This document shows positions 10,960 through 23,105 of a stretch of 64,000 bases of DNA, in pieces. This DNA comes from Pyrrhosoma nymphula (taxonomy: Eukaryota > Arthropoda > Insecta > Odonata > Coenagrionidae). The translations under genes and the position numbers were made by a program. Every line of letters starts with the position of its first letter. The first letter of the stretch is position 1. The notes below the pieces were generated by a model. It searched no databases, had not been told where the DNA came from, and was given only the letters and a program-made list of their open reading frames with translations. The DNA lies in the NCBI GenBank assembly GCA_963573305.1, contig OY754335.1, positions 18,515,501 to 18,579,500 of the forward strand, given 5' to 3'.

Positions 10960-11720
10960 CTTAACTATGCGTGCGGAATGTCTCCCAAGATGAGGAACAG
11001 ATGTGGAACTGATATTCGTCTGTCCTGGATCGCCGTTGGGCGTGTGTATCTAGGCAGCCAGGGGGGTGTCCCCGCGTGTCGGTGGGTGGCAGGAGGTGTC
11101 AAAAGGGGTGGTGTGGTTTCCATGGAAACACGGCCGTTGGGTGGTGTGGGGGGGGGGAAGTGGGAAGGGCGTGGTGAAAGAGGGTGTGAGAGTGTTCGTG
11201 TGTAGGCCGGTGCGCGGTGACGATTGAAAAATTAGGGTGAAAGTGAGAGTGACTCCGGTACCGCCCCCACGCCTGCCTGCCCCCTTTCAGGCGTCCTCCT
11301 CTACATCTCCCCCCCCCTGTGGCGGCCCCAGACCCTCTCATCCGCCTCCCCCCGCCGCGGCCCCCACGTCCCCACACCCTTCGCGCGGTCCCCGACATCA
11401 AAGACAGGCCAGAAGCACCACGCCCTCCTCGATCCACCGCTGCTCCCCATACCTACTCCCGAGGTCTGCCCTGCCTCTCTCTGGAACACACGCGCGTAGG
11501 CCGAGTATGCAGGAGGAGTGTTTCGTAAGGGGGCCACCCACAACAAGTTGCAAGCGGGGCGCGCCCCACTCTTATTAACCCCGCACCCTTGTTTTTTTTG
11601 TCTTCTTTTGATTCCACTCTCCCATCGTCCCCCTTACTCTAGCTTAACTGGTGTGCAAGCACCCACCACATACCCGTCGTGTCGCGCAATGCACCATTTT
11701 TCTATTGAGGCCGGAGATTG
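10960..11720. other. GC-rich, strand-skewed island with overlapping open frames
   Basis: About 11030-11170 is G-rich on the plus strand, with a nine-G run near 11149-11157. From 11260 it becomes strongly C-rich, including CCCCCCCC and proline-type repeats in translation. Overlapping open frames of 110-113 codons exist on both strands, but their translations are low-complexity (Pro/Arg/Ser or Gly/Arg). I read them as consequences of base composition and not as genes. The block could be a promoter-proximal island or a 5' exon of a neighbouring gene; neither is shown. Confidence 0.45.
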
Positions 11721-12347
11721 TAGGTAAAATCGTTGTTAAATTAACGTGAAAGTGGACTAATCGTGAGCTTCCAGCGGTTCACACCGTCGTCAATGGAACA
11801 AATTAGCGTAAAACACTAGTAAAGTTACAAAATATTAGCGTGTTACTTAATTGGATTTTTATTAGCGTGAAATGAACTTCAGGGCGTATCTGTGACGTTT
11901 TTTTTCTACCACTTACTATCTGTGATTAATTTGGATGCTCGTTATTTTAGGAAAATATTTAGGCAGGAAATGATTATATTGTGTTGCTAATTATCTGACA
12001 ACCATAACTGGTTTTCAGAACAACTCGGACGATATGTACGTACCCAGCATGCCAATAATTCAATAAATGCGAACGGATGACGTCAATTCCAAGGCAATTT
12101 TTTTCACGAACATCCACAAACTAATTTCAACTTAAGTGTTTAGCTTAGCATACATTTTTACGATATTCACTCACAATTACATCTCTCCTCTCTAGCAGGA
12201 TGTCTAAACCTTCACAACTCTTTCATAAAACTCTTCAAAATTTGCAGTTAAAAATCAATTACTTCAGCAGAACTTGAAATACATGGAAAGAATCACATAT
12301 CTGGTGACAATTTTCTTCGAATTCATCATGTTTCTCTCGTAGTATAA
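11721..12347. other. AT-rich non-coding stretch
   Basis: It contains a splice-acceptor-like TTTTCAG at 12012-12018 followed by 15 open codons, too short to support an exon. Otherwise nothing was seen. Confidence 0.45.
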
Positions 12348-12776
12348 TTGTACACGCGCGTAGCATCAGTTTGCAGTTGCTGGACAAGGAAAGTTGTAGT
12401 TTATGGTTGCATAATTTTGCAACTGCTAGGAAAAACCCCGCAGCACCACCAATTTTCGCGGCTCATGTATGCTCTATCCTCGCCCCTCCCGGTTCCCGCT
12501 CGTTTCTCCTATGACCGTCACCGCAATACCGATACGCGTGTATCCCCAATTTCTCCTCCCATGCCGTGCAGCGGCGACCGCGACAAATCAACACTGTTGC
12601 ACCTCAGTCAGCCCCCGGGGGCTGTAACCCGTGCCTCCACGCTCCCACAGTTTGAGGCTGAGATCTGCTCTTACGCCACACCGCAATCAAGCATCGATTT
12701 GATATGCACCTCCGTTCCTATCCTTCCTGCTCGCTCCTACGGGTGCCATAGATTGAGTCGTATCTTTGATTATTAA
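12348..12776 (+). other. Longest open frame (142 codons), probably not a gene
   Basis: The frame runs from ATG to TAA across a locally GC-rich patch (12470-12740). Its translation starts with a cysteine-containing segment (SVCSCW, about residues 7-12) and continues with Pro/Ser-rich sequence. I see no known domain. One possible signal-like hydrophobic stretch (about residues 17-28) is too short to trust. There is no visible promoter or polyadenylation pairing. In 64 kb with GC-rich patches, a frame this long is expected by chance. An unknown small secreted protein cannot be excluded. Confidence 0.12.
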
Positions 12777-15700
12777 ATATAAATCTCATGTTTCCAATCT
12801 TTATTTCATTTTCACCGCGCCCCACTTAACGTTATCAATCGCTTAAAGGCGTAGGTACTCACGCGGTACTGTTTCCAAGTTGAGGTAGGCGTAAACCTGC
12901 GGTAGTTTTTAAGCGTTAATAAAAAAAAACTTTTATAACTCTTAGCTTTCGAGGTGGGAATGGGGGACAGAATGCAGCGTGCACAGCTTTATCGCACGTG
13001 ACTCAATCTCGGTGGTGAGTTTCTCGAATCAATTTTCGTTCCCGCGTGTCGATGGCCGCCGATATGCGTACTCACCGACCTTATCCACGCTTTTAATCCT
13101 ATTTCTCACTCTCCTTGAAACGCTTCAGGAATGAACATATCTCCCTGCCCGTGGATTCCTTCATCTAACCTTGATACCATGCGCCATCAATCATAATTAA
13201 CATTCGTCATCAATTTATCAAGTAATATCGTATCGTGCGACCTTCTCTCATGTTTGTCTGTATCTTTTTAGTGTAATTAAAACCTTATTTGCATGCTGAG
13301 AAGGATTTATCGGCTTAAGTCTGTAAGCGTGATACGGGAGATGTGATACTGCCCTCCCGTTGGTTTAAATTTAATGGTGTTGTTTCAACCTGTCAAAGGG
13401 GCAAATTTTCTGGCCTACTGAGCTACACAACATACATTTAATCCATACAGATGACGCCAATTTAATATATGCTAAGTTTTATCAGTGTATATCTCGTGAA
13501 ACGTCTGTCTTTATTTGGGAAATATAAACGTTTTGAGTTGAACGAATCTGGGTAGATGCAGATAGAATTTTATACTTCGTAATTTAGCAGAGCCAGTATG
13601 GATATGAACAATAAAATAAATATATCATTTATATTTCTTAGAGAAAAGTTTTAATTTTCCGGTGGTAGTTGGACCACACAATTTGAATGCTAAATAAATG
13701 TAAAACAAATGAAATTAAAACTAATAATATTTATTCATTTATAAAAGTTCAAATGGTGTAATATCACACCAAGAATAAATTTGGTCGGATATTTATAATT
13801 TGAGTGGAACAAATGACCAATGTATCTTTATGCCTAATATCCATTGGCGAGTGGAAAAGGATGAAGTTTAATGACAAACTCAGGAGATTTAATGTTAAAA
13901 TAATCAATTTATTAACTCCCTCGTGTTTAAAATACCTTTCAATTAATCTTTAATTTTTTAAACACGGTATTAAATTTTACTTGCGATGTTGATAAACTGC
14001 GGGATAAAAAAAATAAGTATTTGGAGAGGGACTTGTTTCATTTGTAACAGCGCAAGAACGAAGATGTCCATTTCTTTCGTATGCTGACCTCCGGTAGGAT
14101 TTCGGCCGAAGACTTCGGCCGTTTTTCTCATTGAAAATAAAGAGGAATTGCATCTCGAATGCAATGAAAAATACTTTCACTCACTCAATCCTGTTTTAAA
14201 GACGACAGTCTGGAACACTGAGTCGCTTGAATTCGCTAGTTGGAGGGGTTGAGCTCGAGTGAGTCTTGCAATGGCTTATTGCTGAGTAACGTAATGGTAC
14301 CGCCCCGGGCTTTGCACTACTGGAATGCGCACATGTCAACAGCTTTTACGAAAATAAATCGGAAATGACCTTATCTGAAATACCAAAAGAATTTCACTTA
14401 AATTTCGTTTCCAAGCGCCAAACAGGATATTAAATATATATTTCTTTTCCTATGCATACAGGGAATGAATAAAGTATTATTTCTGCTCAAATTTTGAGTT
14501 ATTTTCCATGAAGCTTGCATGGAAAGTAGAAGCATTACGTCACTGAACGAAGACTTCAGTCACATTCCTTTTTGCGGAATGGTAGTTCGCAGAAGTATAC
14601 TAGCCTAGCATATTTGTGTCGTCAAAGGTAAAATAACATTCTCTCTATATCACTGAGTCAAATTTTAATGCATATTTCTTTTTTTAGAAAAATGAATTTC
14701 CCTTGGTACAGTTGCTCTGTGTATTGTAATCATTTTGTCCATCTTCAAAAGCTTCGTAAATTTAATATCGCCCATAATCATAAGTGTACGCACTTTATAT
14801 ATTCAAGTAAGTAGGTATATGTTTTTAGGAATAGAGTGAGAAATAAAATGTTCATTCTTATCGAACTTCGTAAATATTTTATGAGAATGGAACTGATATG
14901 TTTTGGTACCAAATTTCTTTACGAAAGATCCGGTTCCACTTCATGAACCTTCCGGATTTCTCCGGGACATGGATAGTTTGTGCCGAGCACTCCTTTTCAG
15001 TATGTTCGGGGCCGGATGAGAAGGCATCACGTGGCCCCAGGTGTCTCTAAATAGAATTATGATATTGCTAACATCTTGCGGCCGTTTCTCAAACCGACAG
15101 TTAATTTATAGGTCTTCCTAAAAACAGTCGTGAATAAATATCAAGCTTTCTAAACCACACACCATGAAATTAAAAGGTATATTTTGACGCTGTGGGATAT
15201 TCATTGCTATTAGAAACTTCCTGGAGGAAATTTCCTGGGACTTTTAGTTAAAAAACTGGCCCCCGGTTTATCTTCTGTTAGCCTTCTCTCTAAAGAAAAC
15301 GTCTAATTTCAGTCTCGCAATCTTCTATATTTCATTTATCCTGTAAGCCGGAGTAGCGTAAATGGAAGTAGTCTATGATTCTCATTTCTGTTCTTTCATT
15401 GTCATTGGTGTGATTTTTACATATGACAAGTATTATACTCATAGATTTTTCCTCACTAGTGCCTGAAAAGGTATGATGCATGTGAATTACCCATGATTAC
15501 ATACGCACGCGTTGCTTTTCTGAAAGAAAATTTATATAACTTATGCCACTACTTATTTCAAGTGTCGGAAGGTGACGCTAAATCAACGTCAATTACGCCA
15601 CGCTGGAGAAAAGCAATGGCTCTGTTAGATGTGCATTATGCACTTGAGGCGTTATGACAACTTTCGTATCGTAATAGTGGAAACTCGGTCGTGGGTTATA

Positions 15701-15818
15701 AATAGGACTATAAAAATATTCAGTTGGATGCTTAGAGCGTCACGTATTGCGCTATTTCATAGCATACAATGAGTACGAGTATCGCGAACTATAGTAAAAC
15801 TGGAGATATTCCTTTAAA
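12777..15818. other. AT-rich non-coding stretch
   Basis: Three kilobases without a supportable gene. A short perfect palindrome, CGGCCGAAG-A-CTTCGGCCG, lies at 14103-14121. The longest frames are 64-67 codons and unrecognised. No repeat family shared with other parts of the window was found. Confidence 0.5.
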
Positions 15819-15910
15819 TTGCTGAGATTTTTATGCTGCGATTCATGAATGGCTGAGTACCTAACGCAATAGTGAAAACATTGTAATTCTTACCTGAAGA
15901 GGAAGCCCTT
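15819..15910 (+). repeat. Local repeat Q, copy 1
   Basis: This ~90-bp unit begins TTGCTGNGATT, continues GATTCATGAATGGCTGAGTACCT, and has an A/T-rich GTGAAAACATTGTAAT centre. It aligns with 16032-16114 and 16630-16733. All three lie within 0.9 kb in the same orientation, so a local duplication is the simplest origin. A truncated start (TTGCTGTGATTTCATGCTGT) also lies at 15990-16010. Confidence 0.6.
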
Positions 15911-16031
15911 AATTACCCTTACGCTATTATAATGTATACAATAGCTCCGAGGATCGTTTGACTTGTAAAGCTTGATGGAACCCATTTACTTGCTGTGATT
16001 TCATGCTGTGATTGCTTTCCATTTACTTTAC

Positions 16032-16114
16032 TTGCTGTGATTCATGAATAGCAATGTGCCTCCCATAAAAGCTCAAATATGTGCGGTACTGTTTGCTTTA
16101 ACGAGGAGACCCTT
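16032..16114 (+). repeat. Local repeat Q, copy 2
   Basis: Shares TTGCTGTGATTCATGAATAG, TGCGGTACTGTTTGCTTTAA and the GAGGAGACCCTT end with copy 3, which reads TGCTCGGTAATGTTTACT and GTGAGGGCTCTTT at the matching places. A 67-codon open frame (16044-16247) starts inside the unit and is not conserved between copies. Confidence 0.6.
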
Positions 16115-16189
16115 AGTTCTGATGTTATTTACGATAGATCTGGTGCTTTCCTTATTTTTGTGGCATGTGATTTCTTCTCGCGACTCGTC

Positions 16190-16290
16190 CTCAGAATATC
16201 TTAGAAGCCCTGATGACTCAGAATCCGTAAGGATCCATAAGCTCTGAGGACGATGAACAAGTCTTTAGTGGAACGTCGGCAAGCTTGAAA
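16190..16290 (+). repeat. Penelope-like terminal motif (degenerate)
   Basis: GTCCTCAGA at about 16187 pairs with TCTGAGGAC at about 16244, followed by GATGAACAAG and GGAACGTCGGCAAG. This is the same type of motif as in the 3.6 kb foldback (GATGATGAATG ... GAAACGTCGGCAG). A CTGATGACTC at 16210 lies upstream. I infer a decayed Penelope-like terminus; no reverse transcriptase or GIY-YIG coding is seen nearby. Confidence 0.35.
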
Positions 16291-16629
16291 TTCTTGGCTC
16301 TTTGGGGTTCACGAGAATAATTCAAGTATGAAAATAAATTTTTCCCCTTATATATTTTCCTCGATAGCATAGAAGGGAGAGACCAAGGGATAAGTATATA
16401 GATTCACCAGAGGAAGAGGGATATGGGGAAAAAAATAAGATACCAGGATGTATTAGAGTTATCAATGAATATGGAGGGCTGCTGTTAACCATTTTAGAAT
16501 TGAAACAGTAATGATGATAATTAATCGATTTCAGGTACTTTGCACGTCAACTATGATGCTATAACATTGCATACAAAGACTCCAGAGGAGATTTTGTCAA
16601 GCGAGTAAAGCGCGAATGATTATACCTAA

Positions 16630-16733
16630 TTGCTGTGATTTTTGCTCGCAGATTCATGAATGAATAAGTGCTTAGCGAGATGACGAAAACGTGCTCGGTA
16701 ATGTTTACTCCAAAGTGAGGGCTCTTTGCGGCC
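16630..16733 (+). repeat. Local repeat Q, copy 3
   Basis: This is the best preserved unit: TTGCTGTGATTTTTGCT, GATTCATGAATGAATAAGTG, CTTAGCGAGATGACGAAAAC and TGCTCGGTAATGTTTACT. It abuts the pyrimidine-rich block that begins about 16760. Confidence 0.6.
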
Positions 16734-16759
16734 AAAGCCTCGCCCTTTGAAGGAATGTC

Positions 16760-17115
16760 CCTTTTAATTTCCTCCCATGCCCTCCCTTCAACCCCTCTCT
16801 TGGCCTCACCGTCCAGAGCCGTCTCGTGCCGGCTGGACCTCCTTCCCTCCTTCCCCCGGAGGAGTTCTCCCCCTTGCTGCTGGCCTCCTTTCGCTCCGTC
16901 CAGATTCAGGACGCCCCCACCCTTCGCCACCTCACACACCGATCTCCACTACCCTTCTCCGCACTCCTCTTCCCATCATCTCTTCGTCTGAAAACCTCTC
17001 ATTCCTTCTTTCTGTATCTCAACTTCCAGCCCTTTATCCCTCTTCCCCATCTCCTCCTGGCCACCGGCTGGGCTGGTCGGTTGGTTTGGGGAAGGCGACT
17101 AACTGCTACTGAAGT
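16760..17115. other. Pyrimidine-rich (C/T) block
   Basis: The plus strand is dominated by C and T (runs such as CCCTCCCTTC and CCTCCTTCCCTCC), which keeps three plus frames and one minus frame open for 78-126 codons. The translations are Ser/Pro-rich and share no reading frame with any known family. Homopurine/homopyrimidine tracts of this kind can form triplex DNA, but nothing here shows a function. Confidence 0.5.
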
Positions 17116-17162
17116 CATTTGCGCCATTGAGAACGTTTAAACTGTGGCCTCCTTGGAGTCTT

Positions 17163-17729
17163 TCGTTGGCTGGAGCGATTTTTGAAAATGTACAGATTTT
17201 CGTGCTGATTTGCATACCTGCTCTCATTAAAAATACCTAGAGATAAAAGTGAAAAAAAATTCTTTAACCCGATTTTTTTTTGGCAATTCAAAGGTATTTA
17301 AGAACGTAGCATTATGGCACATGACATATATTTAAAAATACTAATTCGATTACATATTACAGATTTTCTTCAAAACACGAAGTTATTCATTTCTAATTTT
17401 CATGATTGCTGCTAACGATTATCAAGTTGTCACGCCGAATCCAATATTCGAAAACAACACATTTCAATGTAATCTCGTCTACATATCGAATACAGCGCCG
17501 AAAACTCTAGTCATAACATTTAAATTAATTGAAGTGAAGGAAAAAATTTACAATATAATTTTTGTATCCGTTATATTACTGCCTGAATGTCCGTTATATT
17601 ACTGCCGAACTGTCCCTACGCATGAACAGATGTACTCAAATGAAGTGTTATTAAAATTTGTTTTCGACTCACCAAAAAATATTAAATTATGCCTGCAATG
17701 ACCCACGATTACCACTACAGCCACCTTGA
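17163..17729 (+). mobile_element. TTAA-flanked MITE family, copy 2
   Basis: The copy opens with GTTGGCTGGAGCGATTTTTG and closes with CCACGATTACCACTACAGCC followed by ACCTTGA. The end is an imperfect inverted copy of the beginning (AAGGTGGCTGTAG versus GTTGGCTGGAG). Internal blocks match copies 1, 3 and 4, including GATAAAAGTGAAAAAAA, TTATGGCACATGACATAT and TTATCAAGTTGTCACGCCGA. A 99-codon open frame at 17402-17701 falls inside the element, is not conserved in the other copies and is best ignored. A small internal duplication (TCCGTTATATTACTGCC twice, 17568 and 17590) is private to this copy. Confidence 0.75.
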
Positions 17730-17904
17730 GAGCGGGAAAATGCTGGGTTTCTCTACACCTTTTCTCCGTTCCCCAAAATGTACTTACCCTAATAAACTGT
17801 GGCGTATACCCTTCGATGGCGCCAATACCCTTAGCTTTCGGTCACCTCTCTAAAAAAATCAATTGACTAGCCAATGAGGATAGGTGGGTAGGCTGCAATG
17901 TAAC

Positions 17905-18168
17905 GACTTGTTTGGGAGAGCGTAGGAAGTATTGGAAGAAATTCGTTATCAGCGTGCTCTCAACCACGCGTATTTAGGGATCGACGGTTTAAGGTCCCAT
18001 CCGATGGACGCAATACAACTATTGAAGTGCTCTCCATACAAAACTCAAGTAGGGATAGGGACTCAACTGAAAAATCTCTACGACTGCCGGGACTCGAACC
18101 CTGGCCCTCGGGATGGGAAAGTCTGGTCAACAAACCAGCCGGATCCCCTCAGCCATCGGCTAGTTCCC
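17905..18168 (-). mobile_element. tRNA-derived SINE with class II-like head
   Basis: On the minus strand the head runs from about 18168 to 18075. It contains an A-box TGGCTGAGGGG (18155-18145), a possible anticodon-arm stem CTGG...CCAG, a long variable arm and a perfect B-box inside GGGTTCGAGTCCC (18101-18089). The extra arm suggests an ancestor resembling a leucine or serine tRNA. Downstream (18074-17905) is a non-tRNA body with GATGGGACCTTAAACCGTCG. No CCA end or matching acceptor stem is seen, so this is not a working tRNA gene. Confidence 0.75.
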
Positions 18169-21100
18169 AAGTATCACATTTGGCCTTCCACTAGCAAGGA
18201 TCGTAGAAGATAGGTAATTATTCTACCAACCTGTAACGTATATTCTGTCAAACTTGATCCGCTGGGGCAGTGAAACGGGGGGTGGGGGCAGCGGAGGAAA
18301 ACAAGAGGTTTTCTGACAGAACTAATTCTTTCCCGGCGAATACTGTAAGTGAACTCTTCTCGGATTGCACACCGCGTGAGCTCGGGAAAATCAGCAGTGG
18401 AGGAGGGCAAAAATTAGCCAATCAGTACTCACCTGAACTCACAGGATGGTTGTACAAGTCGGTCAATTTTTGAAACATGATGGTCAATTTCTCTGAGAAT
18501 TATCATAGGCCTGACTATAATGAGCCCGTCGAATGTTGGATGAAATGAAAGAATTGGCCCGATGTGTAACACGAGAATATTTCACTTAGAGGGGTTTTCT
18601 ACTTTTTACAGTTGTGGTAGTTTTACAGTTCGGCCGCCTAAAGCTCCGAAAGCCTCCAGCCCGACCGCGCGGGACACCCAGTAGTCCCCATTCAACGCGA
18701 GGGATTTCCCAGAAGGGCTGGAAGACGCCTCACAGTATTCATGAAAACAAGAAACCAATCATAGCGTAATTTTGGGATCCTCCGCGCTGCTTTTGGATAT
18801 AAACCGGTTTAATCTCTTTTTCCCCGGATATCTCATCGGGGCTGTGTATCTTTCTTCTGTCTCTACTCGGAACCGACGATGTCTTGGGCGAAGAGAAGAA
18901 AAGATTGGTTTTTATCCAAGGGAATGCGAAGGATCCCTAAAACTTTACGTCAATTGACCGTGAAAGTTCTGACCAATGGAAAAATTAAGCCTCGTATTAC
19001 GCAGTTTAACCAACACCTTCCCTAAGAAAATTCGCCTTTATTGTTTCAGTGAACGAGTTCTGTTCGTTCGCTGCTTATTCACCGTCTCCTTAGTTTTCTT
19101 CTCCCTTCCAGCCGTCTATCCCTTCTGTTCTATCTGCTTTCAATCACCGGTCATTATTTAGGTGTCTAACTTGGTCTTCCGTTTGGTCCGAGTTAGGGAG
19201 TAGAGGAGGGGAATAAGTGGTTTCCCTTGCTTTTATATATCTTTTTTCAGCAATTAAACTCCCCACCACACTCTAAAAAGAGTTCCGACAATACCCGTTT
19301 CATTAACCCGTCATCGAATGTGGTGATAATAATAGGTCCAACTTTTCCTTTCCTTTCGTAACTAGCTCACCGGATTACCCGTGGAATGTGGGATACAACT
19401 CAAACCAAGGCCCATAAAAAACTTGCTTCTTAGGACCTCAATTAAAACTTGTTCATTTTACATTCAAAAAGATTTCAATTTTGGTATCACATTAGGTTTA
19501 TGCTTGGGGAAGCTGTATGAGATTTACTGTCATTTATCTCATTTCGGTTGACGAAACGAATGTTTATATTTCTCTTGCTAATAAACATATTGACTATTGA
19601 GTTTACTTCGACCTGAAGATTACTTCTGTAACGGAAGAGAAATTGTTGTCAACGCAGCACTGACATGCGCAACTGTACCGTAAAATGGGATGTAACAAAT
19701 TAGGAAGCTGGGGAAGTCTTCGCTCCAACTAAACATGTTGAGGTTTAAAAATAGATAGAAGTAACTGAAGGACAGGCATAACTTTACTAATATCATTGTT
19801 TTTAATTCTTATTCGAAGTTTTAATAAATATTTTGAGGTATACTATGCAATACGTGACTACACACTCCGTCCATTTCCCTTCGAATGTTTATGTATTTGA
19901 TGTTCGCTTGAAGTCTCCTGCACTGTTGCTAAATATTTGCCACCCTTTATCGAAAATTAGTCGCAGGTATTTTCCAATACTACCGAATTCTATCGCTTTG
20001 TTAAAATTTCTAAGTTTAAGTTCCTTTTTTATGTGATGATAGAACACCGTTCATAGAGCTGATAGGTTAATTTGAATAATTCACTCATATATTCTTTAGG
20101 GGAAAATTAAAAAAAATCATTTTCAAAATTTTTGACTCCGGCATACTTCAATTTCCTTTTTTTATTCATCCATCGGAAATTAATGGAAAGAGACGGTCAA
20201 AATAATTGTTAATCGCCCATTGGTGAACGTAAAATCGTATACTTTCACGAAAAGTTGGAATTATGAATTATTAAGTTGCTTTTTGCCTTCTGCTTGGACA
20301 TTACATTGACTTGAATCACTAGGATGACTTGCAATTTTTTATTTTGACATTTCCTGGTTAAGACTGTTTTGAATTCATTATAAAATTTTTGCTGTTGTTT
20401 GTTTTTAATAAAGGAAGACTAGTGAAAAAAGTGATGAAGAAATTGGAAATTGTTTTTGTGAGCGTGTCTTTCCTTGAGAATTAAAAGCTTTAAAATGCAA
20501 GTGTTCAATAACCTCCCGACTGTCTGTAAAAAGGAGTTATGCTTAAATTATTTCATAAAGATTGTGAAAAATCTACTGTTTACTTGCATGAATAAAAAAA
20601 TACATACTTTTCTCACATCCATTCAATCAATTTCTTGATATATTTGTTTCGTGTGCCCCGATGATTGGGTAAATGTATGTGATGGTGACCTCGCTAGGTT
20701 GAGATCATTCTATCAAGGTTACTCAAAACCCCCTTTTGAGTAGCGTTATTCTTCTTTCTTCAGTGTAGGTATTATTTGGGAGTAATAAAACTTTATTCAT
20801 TTATTCAAAAAGTAGGTCAGTATGAGCGTGGCTTATAGCATATTTTAACAATGATTGAACAATACCCGAACAGTATTAATAGACAAGATTACAGAGAGTG
20901 AAAGGCTGTAAACTTAACTATAAGTAATAAAAATCATTGTTAATCGTCTTAAGGTGAATGTCTATTCACACGATTTACCTTGTGAAAAATCTGGGATTTA
21001 CTATTATCTAAAAAATAACTTGAGCTCAGTAGAACCACAGTCAATGTTTTCTCTTTCTGGGGACCATTTTTGTGCTTGGTTTGGAGAAAATTCAGTCAGT

Positions 21101-21304
21101 TGTATATGTTTGCTATTTAAAATGAGATATCGCTCCAGATGTGAGTGAATCTTGAAACATGCTATCGTTATCCGTATTTAATACAAAAAAACTGTTATCT
21201 TTTTCGTGTACAGATGCTGTGGTTTTAAATCTGTGATGGTTGTGTCTTTTCAGTTTATGGGCCTGTGGGTATCTTTTTCTAAGCATTCTGATTTTCCATA
21301 TCAT
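18169..21304. other. Non-coding stretch
   Basis: Open frames stay under 80 codons and none is recognisable. The patch 18600-18740 is moderately GC-rich. A donor-like ACTGTAAGTG occurs at about 18340 without a supporting exon. From 19.2 kb to 21.1 kb the sequence is AT-rich and featureless. Confidence 0.5.
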
Positions 21305-21395
21305 GCATTATATTTCAATAGGAAAAATCATTCGTCTCGACCAGGACTTCCGGATCCGCTGAGTGACCCACCCAGTTAAGCTACCGAGGCTTCCT
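21305..21395 (-). mobile_element. tRNA-like SINE head with eroded B-box
   Basis: Minus strand: GCCTCGGTAGCTTAACTGGG (about 21392-21373) carries a good A-box (TAGCTTAACTGGG), followed by GTCACTCAGCGGATCCGGAAG, which resembles the D-arm/anticodon region of a tRNA head. Where a B-box should be, TGGTCGAGACGA is a poor match and spacing is short. A body-like GACGAATGATTTTTCC follows. I infer a SINE whose B-box region is deleted. Confidence 0.5.
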
Positions 21396-23105
21396 CTTCC
21401 CCTGTGGATACTTTTTTATTGGCCCATTACGCATCTTACACGCGTTTATACTCACTAAGTATTTCAATTTTTCCAATTTGCGACTGAATATATTATGCTT
21501 TTTCCTTTTGAATCGTCATTTTTTTGTCTTTCTGGGACCTTCAAATCCTATCCCCTTTTGGCTCACAGCAAAAATTAGCAAAATGGCTTGGCGAAGTACG
21601 CGCACAAATATCGCGCCGTCATTCAGAAATCATGATGAATGACGCCATCATGTTTTCGTATTTTTCCGGTGTCCTCGACGCTCCTTCTGTTCGAAAGCTG
21701 TTGTAATGCCATCAATGCATCCTACAGAGGGGGAGCTGATCCTCCAGTGTACCTCACGTTGTGGTTGTAGGACCCGGCTGTTATTCAAATTAGCTGTTGT
21801 TGATCGTCCCTTGAATTGAACACAAGGTTGAGAGTGTGATGAATGATGACTTCAGGGAGATAGCATTGGTTGCTGCTTCAAGAGATTGCTTCTCATAAAA
21901 GGTAGCAAAAAATTGGCAGGTGTAAAAAATTTGCGGCTGAAAAACTGGGACTTTCATCTTCACAGAGTTCATATTCGTCAATTTTAATATCTACTATTTG
22001 GTGTCTGTAAGGGGGAATGGACGGATTTTTTTCCTTCGTCAAATCACTAGATCTTCTACGGGACGACATTTGCTAACTCTCAGACCGTTACAGACAAGTC
22101 GACATCCTATGCTTGGAAATATTTCTCAGGAATTATTTCGAAGTTTGGTCCACGAATCCTATGTGCACGGAATATTTCTCCTTGTCTGCAATCACAAAAG
22201 TGATATTTTGCCTGAATCATAGCGGATAAGTGCGTGGTGAAGCCGACATTATAAGTGTATTGGCGTTATTCTCATTATTGTCAAGTTTTTTGGACCAAAA
22301 AAATTGGAACGAGGCTTTCTCATTGGAGCGCTGGGTACGGATCCTTTCGCTGAGAAAGCAAATACTAGGTGTTAACTCTTCCAAGATAAACAGCAAATAA
22401 AGCACTTAAAATGACACTTCTGAATAGGATATATCATTGTAAGCTGCGTTTAATTTTAAACTCAAACCATGTTATACCGTGGTCATCCTTGATAGACCAT
22501 AATGGCATACGAAATCTTGTTCGGTACAAATCCACCAAGAATTACGACGAGAATATTAATTTCTTGTTTTCCCGACAAGTCAAAGGTCCGTGGTCCAATT
22601 ACCCGTTCAGAACTTTTTCTTCTGTGGCGATATTTGTAATTTATTAGTAAATGAGGCCTTAATGTTCACCCAGCAGTGAGTGTCCCAGCAAGTTTTACTG
22701 ATAAAACCATTAAAATTGGCTATTCTCAAAGGTTTTAATACTGCGAGGTATTTTTTAATGTATTCGTTCACTACTACGTTTCATCTGGTCAGTAAAGTTC
22801 TCTGGATAGAACTATGTAGATATGAATGATATTCGACCCCATATCCATTATAGGAGAGTTTTGCAAAATCCTCACTTCACTGAATATTGATTTGGTAAGC
22901 CGACTGGGATGATTTGGTAATCTTTCCGTCGCGAACAGCATTATCCTTCCCTTAGGAACCCATAAGTTAGATTTACATTTGTTTTGTGAGTTGCAACTCC
23001 GCTTTCCGGACGCATCTCATTGTTTGGCCGCTTTGACATATTTATGAATCATTTATTTGACTAATAATCACCGGTAGGTGGCTTTTATTTCCTTAAAGTA
23101 ATTTT
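21396..23105. other. Non-coding stretch
   Basis: Several 60-78-codon open frames occur (for example 22411-22647 on the plus strand), none recognisable and none supported by splice signals or repeat conservation. Confidence 0.5.

Noticed and set aside
11099..11578. Overlapping 112- and 113-codon frames on opposite strands.
   Set aside because: Low-complexity translations that follow directly from G- and C-rich runs; both strands are open at once.
12019..12066. Acceptor-like TTTTCAG followed by NNSDDMYVPSMPIIQ and a stop.
   Set aside because: Only 15 codons; this is expected many times by chance in 64 kb.
14103..14121. Palindrome CGGCCGAAG-A-CTTCGGCCG followed by a T-run, resembling a bacterial intrinsic terminator.
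   Set aside because: The one-base centre leaves little loop, the setting is eukaryotic, and no gene ends here.
16559..17140. Frames of 78-126 codons in the pyrimidine-rich block.
   Set aside because: Ser/Pro- or Glu/Gly-rich products of a C/T tract, with no domain and several frames open together.
18075..18168. Functional tRNA gene on the minus strand.
   Set aside because: A- and B-boxes are good, but the acceptor stem does not pair properly and a SINE body follows without a terminator-like T-run.
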